From: Bathynomus jamesi
Taxonomy: Eukaryota > Arthropoda > Malacostraca > Isopoda > Cirolanidae
DNA: 64,000 nt
Direction: 5' to 3'
NCBI GenBank assembly: GCA_023014485.1
Contig: JAJOZX010005797.1
Span: forward strand, 162,001 to 226,000
Shown: piece by piece, positions 1 through 10,631 of the stretch
Numbering within the stretch: position 1 is the stretch's first letter
How the letters are laid out: each line of letters begins with the position of its first letter
Translations under genes and position numbers: made by a program
Notes under the pieces: generated by a model
Told to the model about the DNA's origin: nothing
Database searches by the model: none
What the model saw: the letters and a program-made list of their open reading frames with translations, nothing else

Positions 1-880
1 ATAAAGACGAGCATATAAACATATAAACGGAGATAGTATTTATAAATTTTATATTTTAAAATTAAATATATATTGATGAAAAGTTTCAGGAGTTAAAGAA
101 TTAAAGGATCACCCGAAGATCAGGGCCCCCAGCCTCAATTACCAAATGATATCTTCGTTAAAACTAACGAAAATATCATGACTTAACCTAACCAATCGTC
201 AAGGGTGTACAGTTGACCTAACCGGGCATTCAATTTAATTTATTATTCTATTTGATAATATAATTAAAAAAATTAATATAGACATGAAAAAAAATTACAG
301 TAATTAGCAAATGGGTTTCAGGTGTTGAGGATAACTTAAAAAGGGGATCGAGCTTAATAGTTCTTCGAATTCCGTGGATAAATTAAACGATTCTATTAAA
401 CTAGTTCAGGATAACGTACAGAAAAATGACCCGAAGGTAGATGAAATTACCGGTAAGCTACAATCGAACTAAAATAACTCAATCGATGATAACACTGGTC
501 AACAAAGATTTTTCATCAGAGTAAAATTTGTGGTGGCTGGATAGCATTTTTCACGCTGATTCCAAAACTGCATTCAGATTTTTTCTAGCACGTATAGTTT
601 TCAAGATGAAGGCATATATATAACTACACAGATTTAACCATTTTAAATAGGCAAAATACTAATATTTCGACATTTGATTGTGTTTATTTTATTGTGTTTT
701 TTTAGTTTATTCATCTTATTTATTTCAATTATCTTAATTATACATCTTATGTATTTCAGGTGTGAGCTTTTACGTCTAGCAGCATTGTGATTCAGGCAAC
801 AACGCCGTGCTTTGTGTGTCAAAAGATCAGTCCAGTCCAAGAACTTGTTGTGTCAAGTTGGTGTACATTTTTTTTGAATT
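1..880. other. AT-rich sequence without a recognisable gene
   Basis: No open frame of recognisable family and no terminal inverted repeat is seen. A T-run followed by a TTTGCTCAG stretch ending at 894 resembles a 3' splice site just before the coding region that starts at 905. The preceding sequence could therefore hold an intron of that gene, which is inference. Confidence 0.4.
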
Positions 881-904
881 TATAGTTTGCTCAGGTCAGT
901 CAAC

Positions 905-2589
905 ATGCCTCGACAATGTAAGAATGACCCCGACAAGTTCTGTTTCGTATGCGGCCAGTTGACAACTAAAACACAGCGACGAAGTATTACAACCGACATT
1001 AAGAAAATATACAAGCTATACTTTGGTTGCCATCTAGGTGACCAAGATAAACCATGGGCGCCACATCAAATCTGTTCTGGCTGTTCAAATGGATTACGTG
1101 ATTGGCTTAACAAAAAGAAAGCTTCAATGCCATTTGCCATACCCATGATATGGAGGGAGCCGAGAGATCATCATGAAGACTGTTATTTTTGTAGTGTGAA
1201 TTTAATGGTGTTTTCTGCCAAGAACAAACACCAGATTGTATATCCAAACTTGGATTCAGCACGTAGACCAGTAAAACATGATGAAACATTGCCCATTCCA
1301 ATTCCCCCAAGTGATAGGCTAGATTCTATCATAGATGACATGGAAAGTGATGAAGGTGCAACTGGCGTTTCCGGACCATCTACAGAACCAGAGTACACTT
1401 TTGAAGGTAGACATTTAGAGCCTAAAAGTTAACCCAAGGACAGTTGAATGATCTTGTTAGAGACTTATCGCTGTCTAAAGAGAAATCAGAGCTTCTCGCC
1501 TCAAGACTAAAGGAGAACAATTTACTTGAGAACAATGTTCGTATTAGTTACTACCGAAAGCGGAATTTTGAATTAACAGCATTCTTTTCAGTAGACGGTC
1601 CTCTCTGTTATTGCCATGACATCAATGGACTATTTACAGCCATATCTCAGACGTATGTGGCATCTGAGTGGCGCCTCTTTATTGATTCGTCGCAGAGAAG
1701 CCTGAAAGCAGTTCTTTTGCATAATGGTAATATAATGCCATCCATCCCCATTGCCCATTCCGTCCATCTAAAAGAGACATATGACAATATGGATATACTA
1801 CTTAAGGCAATCAAATACGACAGTCATCAATGGAATGTTTGTGGAGATCTAAAAGTTATAGGAATGCTTATGGGTATGCAGTCAGGATTCACAAAATTTT
1901 GTTGTTTCCTTTGCCTGTGGGACAGTCGCGCCACTATAGAACATTACACCAAAAGTGACTGGCCACTTAGGTATACATATGTCCCAGGGATAAGCAATGT
2001 CCAGTCTGTCCCTTTAGTGGATCCCCAAAAGATCTATCTGCCACCTCTTCACATTAAACTTGGTTTAATGAAGAATTTTGTTAAAGCAATGGGTAAAGTC
2101 AATTCTGAAGGGTTCCAATACCTTTCAAGGAAATTTCCGAAGGTTACTGCAGCAAAATTGAAGGAAGGAATTTTTGTTGGGTCACAAATAAGGGAGGTTT
2201 TGAATGACACTGAATTTGAAAAAGTCCTAAGTCCGCTGGAATTGAAGGCTTGGCTGGCGTTCAAATGGATATGTGAAAACTTTCTTGGAAGCAACAAGTC
2301 ACCTGCGTATAAGGATGGAGTCAAGAACCTCCTTGATGCCTTCAAAGAAATGGAGTGTCGAATGTCGTTAAAAATTCACTTCCTGCATTCCCACTTAGAT
2401 TTCTTTCCTGAAAACCTTGGTGCAGTGAGTGACGAGCAAGGAGAGCGCTTCCATCAAGATATTCAGATGATGGAGAAGCGCTACCAAGGATACTGGAAGG
2501 AAAGCATGATGGCGGACCATTGTTGGATGCTGTATCGTGACAATCCAGGCCAAATTTACAAAAGGAAATCACACTCACAGCGCTTTTAA
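905..2589 (+). pseudogene. Dispersed zinc-ribbon protein family copy, split by one frameshift
   Basis: Two open frames form one protein of about 555 residues. The first runs from ATG 905 (MPRQCKNDPDKFC) to a stop at 1430-1432. The second is open from about 1426 to 2589, so one indel near 1420-1430 breaks the gene. The N-terminal part has paired cysteines (CFVCG, CSGC, CYFC), suggesting zinc ribbons. The C-terminal part carries conserved blocks (EWRLFIDSS, LKAVLLHNGN, HSHLDFFPENLGA, GERFHQD). I recognise this as a family found in many near-identical copies in arthropods, hydrozoans and other animals, which behaves like a transposon-encoded or transposon-spread gene; its biochemical role is not known to me. 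The frame is intronless after 905. The stop is followed at once by AATAAA, a possible poly(A) signal. A retrocopy or a decayed transposon gene are both possible. Confidence 0.75.
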
Positions 2590-2891
2590 TAAAATAATGT
2601 ATATATTCTTTATTTATAAGTACATTGAATAAGGTATATGATGTATTTGTTGTTTAGCATTCATAAGTGTGATCTATACATCCATAAATTTTCTTATAGC
2701 AATATCAAAAACTTAAAAATATCAAAACCAGTGTATCTATATAACTAGACGTGCTAGAAAAGAAATAAAACCAGATTCGGAATCAGCGCGAACAATGCAT
2801 TAAGAAAGGTGTGATCATGTTTGTGATGAGAAAAAAAGTTTCATTTTGTTGGCCAGTGTAATTTTACTTTGGCTTAAACGGTGTTAAGTGT
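2590..2891. other. Intergenic, nothing recognised
   Basis: AT-rich sequence between the zinc-ribbon family copy and the Harbinger-related repeat. I see no coding potential or repeat structure. Confidence 0.3.
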
Positions 2892-3106
2892 AAGGCGTCG
2901 TCGAGTTTTCAGTTGGACTGTCAAAATTCATTTAGTCTATTAGAAACTACAGATAACGAAAATGAAACGGTTTTGATAGGCTCATCCATTGACTGCGTCC
3001 TATTGGAATAAATGTTTTATACAATCGCCTTGGTCAATTTTGGAATAAATGTTTTATACAATCGCCTTGGTCTTCATCTTCCTGTGTAAACTCGTTTCTC
3101 AGAAAC
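2892..3106. repeat. Harbinger-related dispersed repeat, copy 1
   Basis: About 180 bp are nearly identical to 41565-41728, which lies at the 5' flank of the Harbinger transposase relic. This copy carries an extra tandem duplication of about 35 bp (3003-3035 and 3039-3073, each containing GGAATAAATGTTTTATACA). It is best read as a stray piece of the same transposon family. Confidence 0.7.
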
Positions 3107-3116
3107 CGATCCATAG

Positions 3117-3120
<4 letters not shown>

Positions 3121-3192
<72 letters not shown>
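3121..3192. repeat. (TA)n microsatellite
   Basis: Near-perfect alternating TA for about 70 bp with one break. It abuts the 3' end of the Helitron. Confidence 0.98.
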
Positions 3193-3194
<2 letters not shown>

Positions 3195-4819
3195 TAGCTG
3201 AGGTACCAGGCGTTGCCCGGGATAAATTTCACATTAGATTCCCAGTTTAAATAAAATAAAGTTTAAGACAAAAGGCTGAATTTGATTAATTGTTTATTAA
3301 CAAAAATGATTTATTTTAAAGCTTCTGGATACACTATGTTTGCCGTTTTTCCAGTGGGAGCATAGATGAAGAGGCGTTTTGGTGTGCCAACTCTTGACAT
3401 GGCAACTTAAAGCTGACCGTGGGAAAAGCAGGGAGTTCCGAGATGGATTCCGGCAGCTTTTAAAGATTGTCCTTGGGATTTATTAATTGACATAGCGAAG
3501 GAAAGACGGATGGGGAATTGAATTCTTTTAAATTGGAATGGTATTTCCGTTGGAATCAAAGGAATCCGTGGGATAAAAACATCTTCATCTTTTGCACATC
3601 CAGTGATGATGGTAGCCTCAATTACATTGGTCATCAATGATTTGATAATTAACCAGTCGAGCTCCATTGCAGAGCTTGGGGGGGGGGGGGATCTAAGTTT
3701 CTGAGCAAATGATTGGAGCTCCTACTTTTAAGGTGAGGTTGTGAAGTGGAATCCCAGGAGGCTCCAAGGAGTTGAGGAATTCCACAGGGTACTGGACTGC
3801 TTGATCTTGATCAACCACAGTGTCAATGCTTTTGTATGATTTTTGTTCTGAAGGAATTTGCTATAGGAACTGGGTGTTGATTTGATGGCATTGACCGAAT
3901 CATTTCTTGGTGCCAAAATGGCTCTTTCACAAAACCATTTCTGATCCCTGAAGTGGTGTTCCAAGTTAGGATAAACTTTGACCTTCAGTTCGTCAATGCC
4001 TTTGACAATATTGAAATAGTTAGTTGAAAATTAGATATTTCCATTTCTATCACATGGAATTGTTCCATTTCCAAATTCAAGTAGCCTATCGGCAAAGTTT
4101 CCAGCTAAAATGTCACCATGGAGGTGAACACGCATGTTGGTGGATAGGGTAAAACTTTTGACTTGGCGCCAAATGGAAGAAGATTTCAGACAGGCTTTCA
4201 TTTCATCTGCTCGGGTTCCTCTTGGAACAACTGGAAGAGTTTGTCGAAAGTCTCCTGCTAGGAGCATCGTGACTCCACCCATTAGGTCGTCATTTCCTCT
4301 GATGTCTTTCAAGGTTCTGTCCAGGGCTTTAAACGCACCCTTGTATGACATGGTGCATTCATCCCATACAATCAATTGGCAGTTTTTGAGGACTTCAGCG
4401 AGGTTTGAATTTTTGGTGATGTTGCAGGTCTCTGATCGCGCTAAATCAAGTGGCAGCTTGAAGGCTGAGTGGGCAGTCCTCCCACCGGTAAGAAGAGTGG
4501 CAGCGATGCCAGAGGAAGCAACAGCAAGCGCAATACACTTTTTGGACCGAACCTTTGCCAGGAGGAGATTGATGAGGAAAGTCTTCCCAGTGTCACCTGG
4601 AGCATTAAGGAAAAATATCCCCCAGGAATTGTTTCCAACTTTCTCAACAATGGTGTCATAGGCTAGGCGCTGATCAGGCGTGAGCATGGGTTCTTGCTGA
4701 TTAATAAATGATTCTAACTGCTCGATGTCATAGTTGGTTTCTCGAAGCATCTCACGATTGATAGAGCGAGTATCGTTTCGTTGTGGGGTGGGAAGACCTA
4801 ATTGGCAAAGCTGTGCGCG

Positions 4820-5265
4820 CTACTCACGAAAACTAACGCCGCTAGCGCTAGCGCTAGTGAGGCAAAATAATAGCGGCGCTAGCGCTAACGCTAGTCATTT
4901 CAAAATTTAGCGACGCTAGCGCTAGCGCTAGTTTTCAATATTAGCTATAGCAAATAAAAAATACCTATTCGTTTCGTAAACGTAATGAAAAAATCGAGCG
5001 GGAGAGAAACACAACCACACTCCGTGACTTCCGCTGTATGACTAATAACTGACAAGCAAGCAATGCAGAATGAGGGAACCGCCGCCAACATACATGTTCA
5101 TACATGTTTGAAACGTTCAAACTCGTATGGAATAAAAGGACTTTAAATTCATTTTTTAAATAAAAATTAGCGCTAGCGCATAGCGTTAATTTTTATTTAA
5201 AAAACTAGCGGCGCTGGTAAATGCGCTAGTAGTTTGAAAATATAGCGACGCTAGTGGTGGAGTAA
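4820..5265. mobile_element. Non-autonomous element with GCTAGCGC word arrays inserted in the Helitron
   Basis: The Helitron protein match stops on both sides of this block. Both ends are dense in GCTAGCGCTAGCGCTAG-type words (4850-4935 and 5165-5260), while the centre (4940-5160) is ordinary sequence. Imperfect inverted ends are seen (TACTC...ACTAACGCCGCTA against TACTCC...ACTAGCGTCGCTA). I find no clean 8-bp target duplication, and host sequence has been lost at the site. By analogy with the CAGnGnTGGGCA elements elsewhere in the window it may be hAT-related, but that is inference. Confidence 0.55.
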
Positions 5266-7404
5266 AGTAAACCCTTTGTCCATTTTCCAGATGAACGCTC
5301 AAATGATTAACAGTTGGATATCACTGATGGACTGGAAAATTAAGGATCCTCCAAACTGCCTCATTCGATGAGATATATCGTCCAGATTGGAAGTTTTGGA
5401 TTTCATCATTTGGATTCTGAGCTTGGGGTTGGTTGTCCGTGGTGTTTACCTCCTGTACACAGAATACAGCTTGATCGCTTCCTTTATGGACATACTTGCA
5501 AATATATTTGATGGACTTGATAGAGTTGCAGTATTCAATGTTGATGTGTGCGTTGAAGGTTAGGGCGAGAACAGGATTGTAGGGAACAACCCACTTGTTG
5601 TCCAGCTTCACTTCTTGGCCTTATAAGGTTTTCTTCACAGTAGAGGGGATAACCATCTTCTCCTGATTGAGTTTCTTGAAGCAGTTGTTTAAGGTAACCC
5701 TTGGTGCATTTGCCATTCTTCATACAAACAGAAGATCTGTTGAGGTTGCCGCAAGGTCCGTGAATCATGTGTTTGGTGACAATTTCAAAAAGTTTGGGAT
5801 CTTCGGTTTTGTCAGGAATTTCTGCAAAGACGATGGAATTCACTTGATTTGGCCTGATTTTTTCTTGAAGCCACAGAAGGAGATGAACATGTGGGAGTCC
5901 CCGTTTTTGCCATTCTATGGAATACAGGATGCAACGGACGGCACCAAAGATTTGTCCTTTGGTCAGTAGGTCCCAAAGTGCCTTGTCTTTCAAGTGGAAC
6001 ACCCTGGCAATTATGTCATGTCGGGAGTGAGCAGGTGAGCAGGCTGCCCATCAATGAGCTCTCTTTGGATTTCAGTCCAATTTGGATTACACGTGAAAGT
6101 TATGAAGAGGTCAGGCCTCCCATAATTTCGAACGTAGGTCATGGCATCCTGGGTGTACTCGTGCATATATCTTGAACTTCCAGTGAAAGAGGAAGGCAAG
6201 ATGATCATCTGTCCAATATCTTCAGGATTTCGATCACTGGCCATAGCATCTTGGAGATGGATGTGTTCTTTAGCTCGGAGTTTTTTCTCGTTGTGTCTGA
6301 GGAAATTGAGTCTTTCAGTTTCAATCTTGGCATGCGAATCAGTGAGAAATTGATTGAGGAGTTTTCGACATTTGTGAATATGTTGAGACTGATTTGGACG
6401 AACCATTATCCTGTAGGCATAGAACTCCATTGCTGAAACTTTTTTATTCCCAGGTTCGCCAGTGACTGGACTGACTTGTTTCAGGTCAATTGCATAGCCA
6501 TCCTCTCCTTGCCAGGACATCAAAGGGTACTGAAGAGCGTCATAGGATCGGTGAGTTTCTGAGATTCGTGAAAGACCGGTGCTCCTTTTATGGAGGACAA
6601 TGTCTCTTCCCTTCTCAAAATCCTCTCCTCCAAGAATAATGACTGCCACCTCATTTGAAGTTGGAGCATTGTACAGTGGTACATGTCTACCAGCAGGTTT
6701 CTTGTCAGGTCTGATGATTGCTTTGTAGTTGTCAGTAAGCATTTCATCTAGAGCAGTTTTGAAAAGAGAAATGTACATGTTGTTTTCATAAAGAAATTCT
6801 TGGAGTTTTCGAACAATTGCACTGTCAATTGAGGGTACAACTTCACATCTTCTGTTTACTTGGGATTTTTCATCACCCATGAAATAAATCTGGAGAAACT
6901 TGGGTCCTTCATTTTGAAGGGGGAGAAGGGATCCATGTTGGTGATAAATTTGGCCTTGAACTCTGAAGGTTGGCATCCAATCCCTAGGATTTTGGCACAC
7001 ATTGTCAGCCCCAAAAGACGTCATCTGGAAGCAACTATTGTATTTGCGGATCTCCTCAAGGAATTTCTTTCATTCTTGAGTGTCTCCTGACATGAGTGAT
7101 TTTAGAGGATCAGGAGGCGATATAAGAGGAGGAGCTTGACTTTTCCTTGGCTGCAGCACATTCTTGGAGCTTCTTTCTTCCACTTTAATGCTCCACAATG
7201 ATGACATGGATTGCTCATTTGGCCAAGATCCAAGGTGGCATCTTTTTCATAGCTGCTGGAAGGCTTGTAGTTAAAGGGAGAATTCTTTTTTTCCACTCCA
7301 ATGGATTGCTCTGGCTGTTGCATGTCGTTCACAGTCAACTTCAAGGCGTGATTGTCTTTCTTGGAGGTTTTCTCTTGCTCTAGCTGTTGCATGTCGTTCA
7401 CGGT

Positions 7405-8644
7405 CAGTGATGGGCAGTATCTAGATACATGTATTGCCAATACGTATCGATCGATACTTTTGTATCGGTATCGGTATCGCTTTAGCTACTTGACAAAAGT
7501 ATCGATTTAGTATCGCTAAGGTCAATTTTCTTAAATGTATCGAAAAAAAATCGATACTTCGATACATCGATACATTAATAAGAATTTTTAAATATTTAAA
7601 TAGATGTTATAATATGACACTACTGAGTTATATTTATGAATATACATAAATAATAATATTATTAAATATTTATTTAATGACAGTACTACTCTACTGGTCA
7701 CGTCACACAGTACGGCGCAACGTTTAAACACGTTTGTACTTGTGTTATTGAGATTAATTAACCATAATATAGAAACGCTCATAATATAGAAACGCTCATA
7801 TAATATAGAAACGCTCATTGGTGTTGCAACACTATTGGCCACGCCCACTCGGTGTTGAGTTTAAACAGGTTCATACTTGTAACGCAGCGATTCCTCTTGG
7901 TCCCCCGACTCCCGAGGCATTTCTTATCAATCAGTCACTCATTAAGTAGACGTCACGCCGAGTAGTTGTGCGATAATGAGTGAAGATATTAATAGTAATA
8001 ATAACGCGTCAGGGAGTGAGCCACAAAAGGAACAACCTGGTGAAAATGACGCGACAGAAAATCATTTCCATAAAATTAAAGATACCAACTGGTCAAAATC
8101 AGTCCTAATAACTTGCGGTAAATATTTTAAGATTGCGAATTGTGATGAGCGACTTAAATTATCTTGCTTGTGTCTCTTGTGCCCTTCTGCTCCTGTAGAA
8201 CGGTTGTTTAGTTTGGCTGGTCACATTCACGCTCCAAAAAGGAATAGACTGTCTGACCAGATGTTTAGCCAGCTGGTATTTTTGAAGGGTAATAGTAATT
8301 ACTTTTAATTGTTCGTGTAATATTTTCAGTCATTCATGTATCCTACAAAATTAAAACATACTTTCATTAAATAAAGCAATTGTTTTTATTTACATCTATA
8401 AAACCCATTAAAATGTCGTTGATTTTACTTACAGTGCGTACAAATTACTAGTATAAACAATGATATCTAATACCTACATATTAAATGAAAAATTATAAAA
8501 ATGTATCGGCGATGCATGTATCGGTATCGGTATCGCTTAAGACATCTAGAAAGTATCGGCGTATCGGTATCGCTTAAGACATCTAGAAAGTATCGGCGTA
8601 TCGGTATCGCTTTAGCGATTTTCATGTATCGATGCCCATCACTG
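7405..8644. mobile_element. hAT element with TATCGATA-type word arrays; near-perfect 8-bp TSD
   Basis: The ends are inverted repeats CAGTGATGGGCA and TGCCCATCACTG. The flanks TTCACGGT (7397-7404) and TTCACGAT (8645-8652) form a 7-of-8 target duplication within the Helitron N-terminal repeat region. Next to each end are arrays of GTATCGATAC / GTATCGGTATCG words (7430-7575 and 8505-8635). The interior holds a short open frame with hAT features. The 8-bp duplication and the encoded domain identify the superfamily. Confidence 0.9.
7976..8308 (+). pseudogene. Internally deleted hAT transposase: start joined to dimerisation domain
   Basis: A 110-codon frame starts at ATG 7976 with an acidic, Asn/Ser-rich leader (MSEDINSNNN). 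After about 60 residues it passes directly into the hAT C-terminal dimerisation block (APVERLFSLAG, KRNRLSD, LVFLKGN). The zinc finger BED region and the RNase-H-like catalytic core of a normal hAT transposase of about 600 residues are absent. It is therefore a deletion derivative that has stayed open across the join. It cannot be catalytic. A dimerisation-only product could interfere with active transposase, which is speculative. Confidence 0.8.
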
Positions 8645-8936
8645 TTCACGATCAACTTCAAGGCATGACTGTCTTCCTTGGAGGTTTTCTCTTGCTCTGG
8701 CTGTTGCATGTTGTTCACGGTCAACTTCAAGGCGTGATTGTCTTTCTTGTGAGTTTTCTTTATTTTTTCTGGCTGCTGATGTAGATCTCCCTAAACTTGT
8801 CCGTTTCTTTGGTGGCATGGTAAAGTTGTTGGGATTTTCAAAAACTGCAAAAAAACATTGCCACATTAACAAACATTACGCACTTCCTTTAACTGCTGAC
8901 TATTTGCACAAACAGACAGGCTGACCGACTCTGTGT

Positions 8937-8939
<3 letters not shown>

Positions 8940-8974
<35 letters not shown>

Positions 8975-8995
8975 TATATATATACACACACTGTA
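8940..8995. repeat. (TA)n with short (CA)n
   Basis: Alternating TA from 8940 to about 8984, then ACACACAC. It flanks the 5' end of the Helitron. Confidence 0.95.
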
Positions 8996-9076
8996 TATTG
9001 ATGGAGGTTTCCCTCTCTCAATTCGAAGTCGTCCTAAAAAATAATTATATGTGAAGCTCAATCTTGACACAATGTG

Positions 9077-9510
9077 AAGCTCAAAATTGTCACGGCTGCG
9101 TTCTTTTCTGTAGTTTAATCGCGGTGCTGGAGCCTTCGGGCCCAGTAATTTATTAACACCCAGATAGCTGAGCTCAAAATTTTCACGGCTGCGTTCTTTC
9201 TGTAGTTTAATCGCGGTGCTGGAGCCTTCGGGCCCAGTAATTTATTAACACCCAGATAGCTGAGCTCAAAATTTTCACGGCTGCGTTCTTTTCTGTAGTT
9301 TAATCGCGGTGCTTGGGCCTCCGGGCCCAGTAATTTATCAACACCCAGATAGCTGAGGTACCTGGCGTTGCCCGGGATTTTATTGACCAAATAGATTCAG
9401 AAATCTTGACACAATGTGAAGCTCAAAATTTTCACGGCTGCGTTCTTTTCTGTAGTTTAATCGCGGTGCTGGGGCCTTCGGGCCCAGTAATTTATTAACA
9501 CCGAGGTGCA
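9077..9510. repeat. Tandem array of about 93-bp units, Helitron-like
   Basis: Three consecutive units begin at about 9077, 9171 and 9263, and a fourth at about 9420. Each contains CAAAATTTTCACGGCTGCG, TTAATCGCGGTGCT and GGGCCCAGTAATTTAT. Between units 3 and 4 lies GCTGAGGTACCTGGCGTTGCCCGGGAT (9347-9378), nearly the same as the 3' hairpin end of the Helitron at 3194. The array is thus probably part of a related non-autonomous Helitron. The same words recur at 29690-30020. Confidence 0.75.
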
Positions 9511-9533
9511 CAACCTGGGGACCTAAGTTTCAT

Positions 9534-9700
9534 CCCCACCCCTCCTATTACCCCACCCCTCCCCCATTACCCCACCCTCTCCCCCACTTACCCCCACCCC
9601 CAAAACCCCATCGCCCCCTTTATGCAACTTGGGGCTAACCTCCTCCCCATTACCCCCTCTCCCCACTTACCCCCACCCCCACCCTTCCCCTATTACTGCC
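9534..9700. repeat. C-rich low-complexity tract
   Basis: A run of CCCCACCCC and TACCCC words. The minus strand is G-rich and could form G-quadruplexes. A related tract on the opposite strand is at 29740-29935. Confidence 0.9.
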
Positions 9701-9748
9701 CGGGATAAATTTCACAAACTTGAAATTAACAGACAAACAGACAGGCGG

Positions 9749-9750
9749 AA

Positions 9751-9825
<75 letters not shown>

Positions 9826-9859
9826 CTTATATTAAACACAGGGGACCATTCTGAGTTTG

Positions 9860-9900
<41 letters not shown>
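9749..9900. repeat. (TA)n microsatellites
   Basis: Two long TA tracts (9749-9821 and about 9862-9900) surround a 40-bp island containing GGGGACCATTCTGAGT, a word also found at 16629 beside another TA tract. The second tract truncates the mariner gene at its C-terminal end. Confidence 0.95.
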
Positions 9901-10631
9901 TTCTTCCACGAATAGCATCCTTCATTGGCCCAAACAAATAGAAGTCTGAAGGTGCCAGATCCGGGCTGTATGGAGGGTGGGGTAACACAGTCAAGCGCAT
10001 TTTTGTGATGGTTTCTCTTGTTTGCAAACTGTTGTGTGCTCTTGTGTTATCGTGCAAAAGAAGGACGCCTTCCAGTTTTCTCTCCGGTCGAACTCGCTTT
10101 ATACGTTTCTGGAGTCTCTGTCGGGTAGCAATATATGCCTATCTGAGTTGTTGTGTCCTTTCTTCATAATGTCCACCAGAATCACCCCTTTCATGTCCCA
10201 GAAGATGGTGGCCATAACCTTTCCTGCAGAGGGAGCCATTTTTAATTTTTTCATGCGTGGGGAGTCTGCGTGATGCCGCTCCATAGATTGGCGTTTTGTT
10301 TCAGGTTCAAAGTGGTGTACCCAAGTCTCATCCCCAGTCACAATTCGTGAAAGGAAGTCATCCCCTTCTCTCTCGTATCGAACCAACGACTCAGAAGCAA
10401 TTTCTTTTCATTGGGCTTTGTGATCTTCAGTCAGTCGGCGAGGAACAAACCGTGAACACACTTTTGAGTATCCCAGTTGCTGAATTGTATTTACACGTCC
10501 TTCACTAATTCGTAGCTCCAGTGATAGCTCCTTGTATGTGACGCGCCGATTTGATCGAATGATGCTGTTAGCATGTTGCACAGTGTGAGATGTCACAGCC
10601 GATGCCGGGCGACTGCTGCGTGACTCATCAT

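Larger units (their letters stand above)
3311..8818 (-). pseudogene. Helitron Rep-helicase, broken by frameshifts and two insertions
   Basis: Reading from ATG 8818 (MPPKKRTSLGRS) the order is: a lysine-rich N-terminus with 14-residue repeats of the RLEVDREQHATARAR type; hAT insertion; more repeats and CxxC-type cysteines (7404-7102); the Helitron-like N domain (7024-6011); the HUH Rep core with HVHLLLWL near 5900 and the tyrosine pair YICKY near 5505; then a gap at the 4820-5265 insert, where about 200 residues of the usual family sequence are missing. The PIF1-type helicase follows (4750-3311) with Walker A PGDTGKTF (second Gly changed to Asp), Walker B VWDECT, AGDFRQTLP and INKSQGQSL. It ends at a TAA at 3311-3313. 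Frames change near 7130, 6010, 5620, 4030 and 3700, and an in-frame TAA replaces a conserved codon near 3405. It cannot be translated whole. Confidence 0.88.
3194..8939 (-). mobile_element. Autonomous-type Helitron (decayed), containing two inserted elements
   Basis: The minus strand encodes Rep and helicase (see the gene entry). At the low-coordinate end the minus strand reads CCCGGGCAACGCC, then about 12 bases, then CTAG at 3194-3197. This is the hairpin followed by CTRR expected of a Helitron 3' end. At the high end the minus strand begins TCAACACAGAGTCGG at 8939, the expected 5' TC. Both ends abut (TA)n tracts, in keeping with insertion between A and T. A hAT (7405-8644) and a GCTAGC-rich insert (4820-5265) interrupt it. 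The base after CTAG is G rather than T on the minus strand, so the exact 3' edge is uncertain. Confidence 0.8.

Noticed and set aside
4134..4661. Plus-strand open frame of 175 codons
   Set aside because: It is the antisense shadow of the Helitron helicase, whose motifs are on the minus strand.
5667..5969. Plus-strand open frame opposite the Helitron Rep
   Set aside because: Antisense of the HUH Rep region; no independent homology.
9115..9390. Minus-strand frame with repeated LSYLGVNKLLG units
   Set aside because: Generated by the 93-bp tandem repeat; the non-coding Helitron-like nature explains it better.
9077..9510. Regular repeats that might suggest a CRISPR-like array
   Set aside because: The 93-bp units are directly adjacent without unique spacers, and the genome is eukaryotic.
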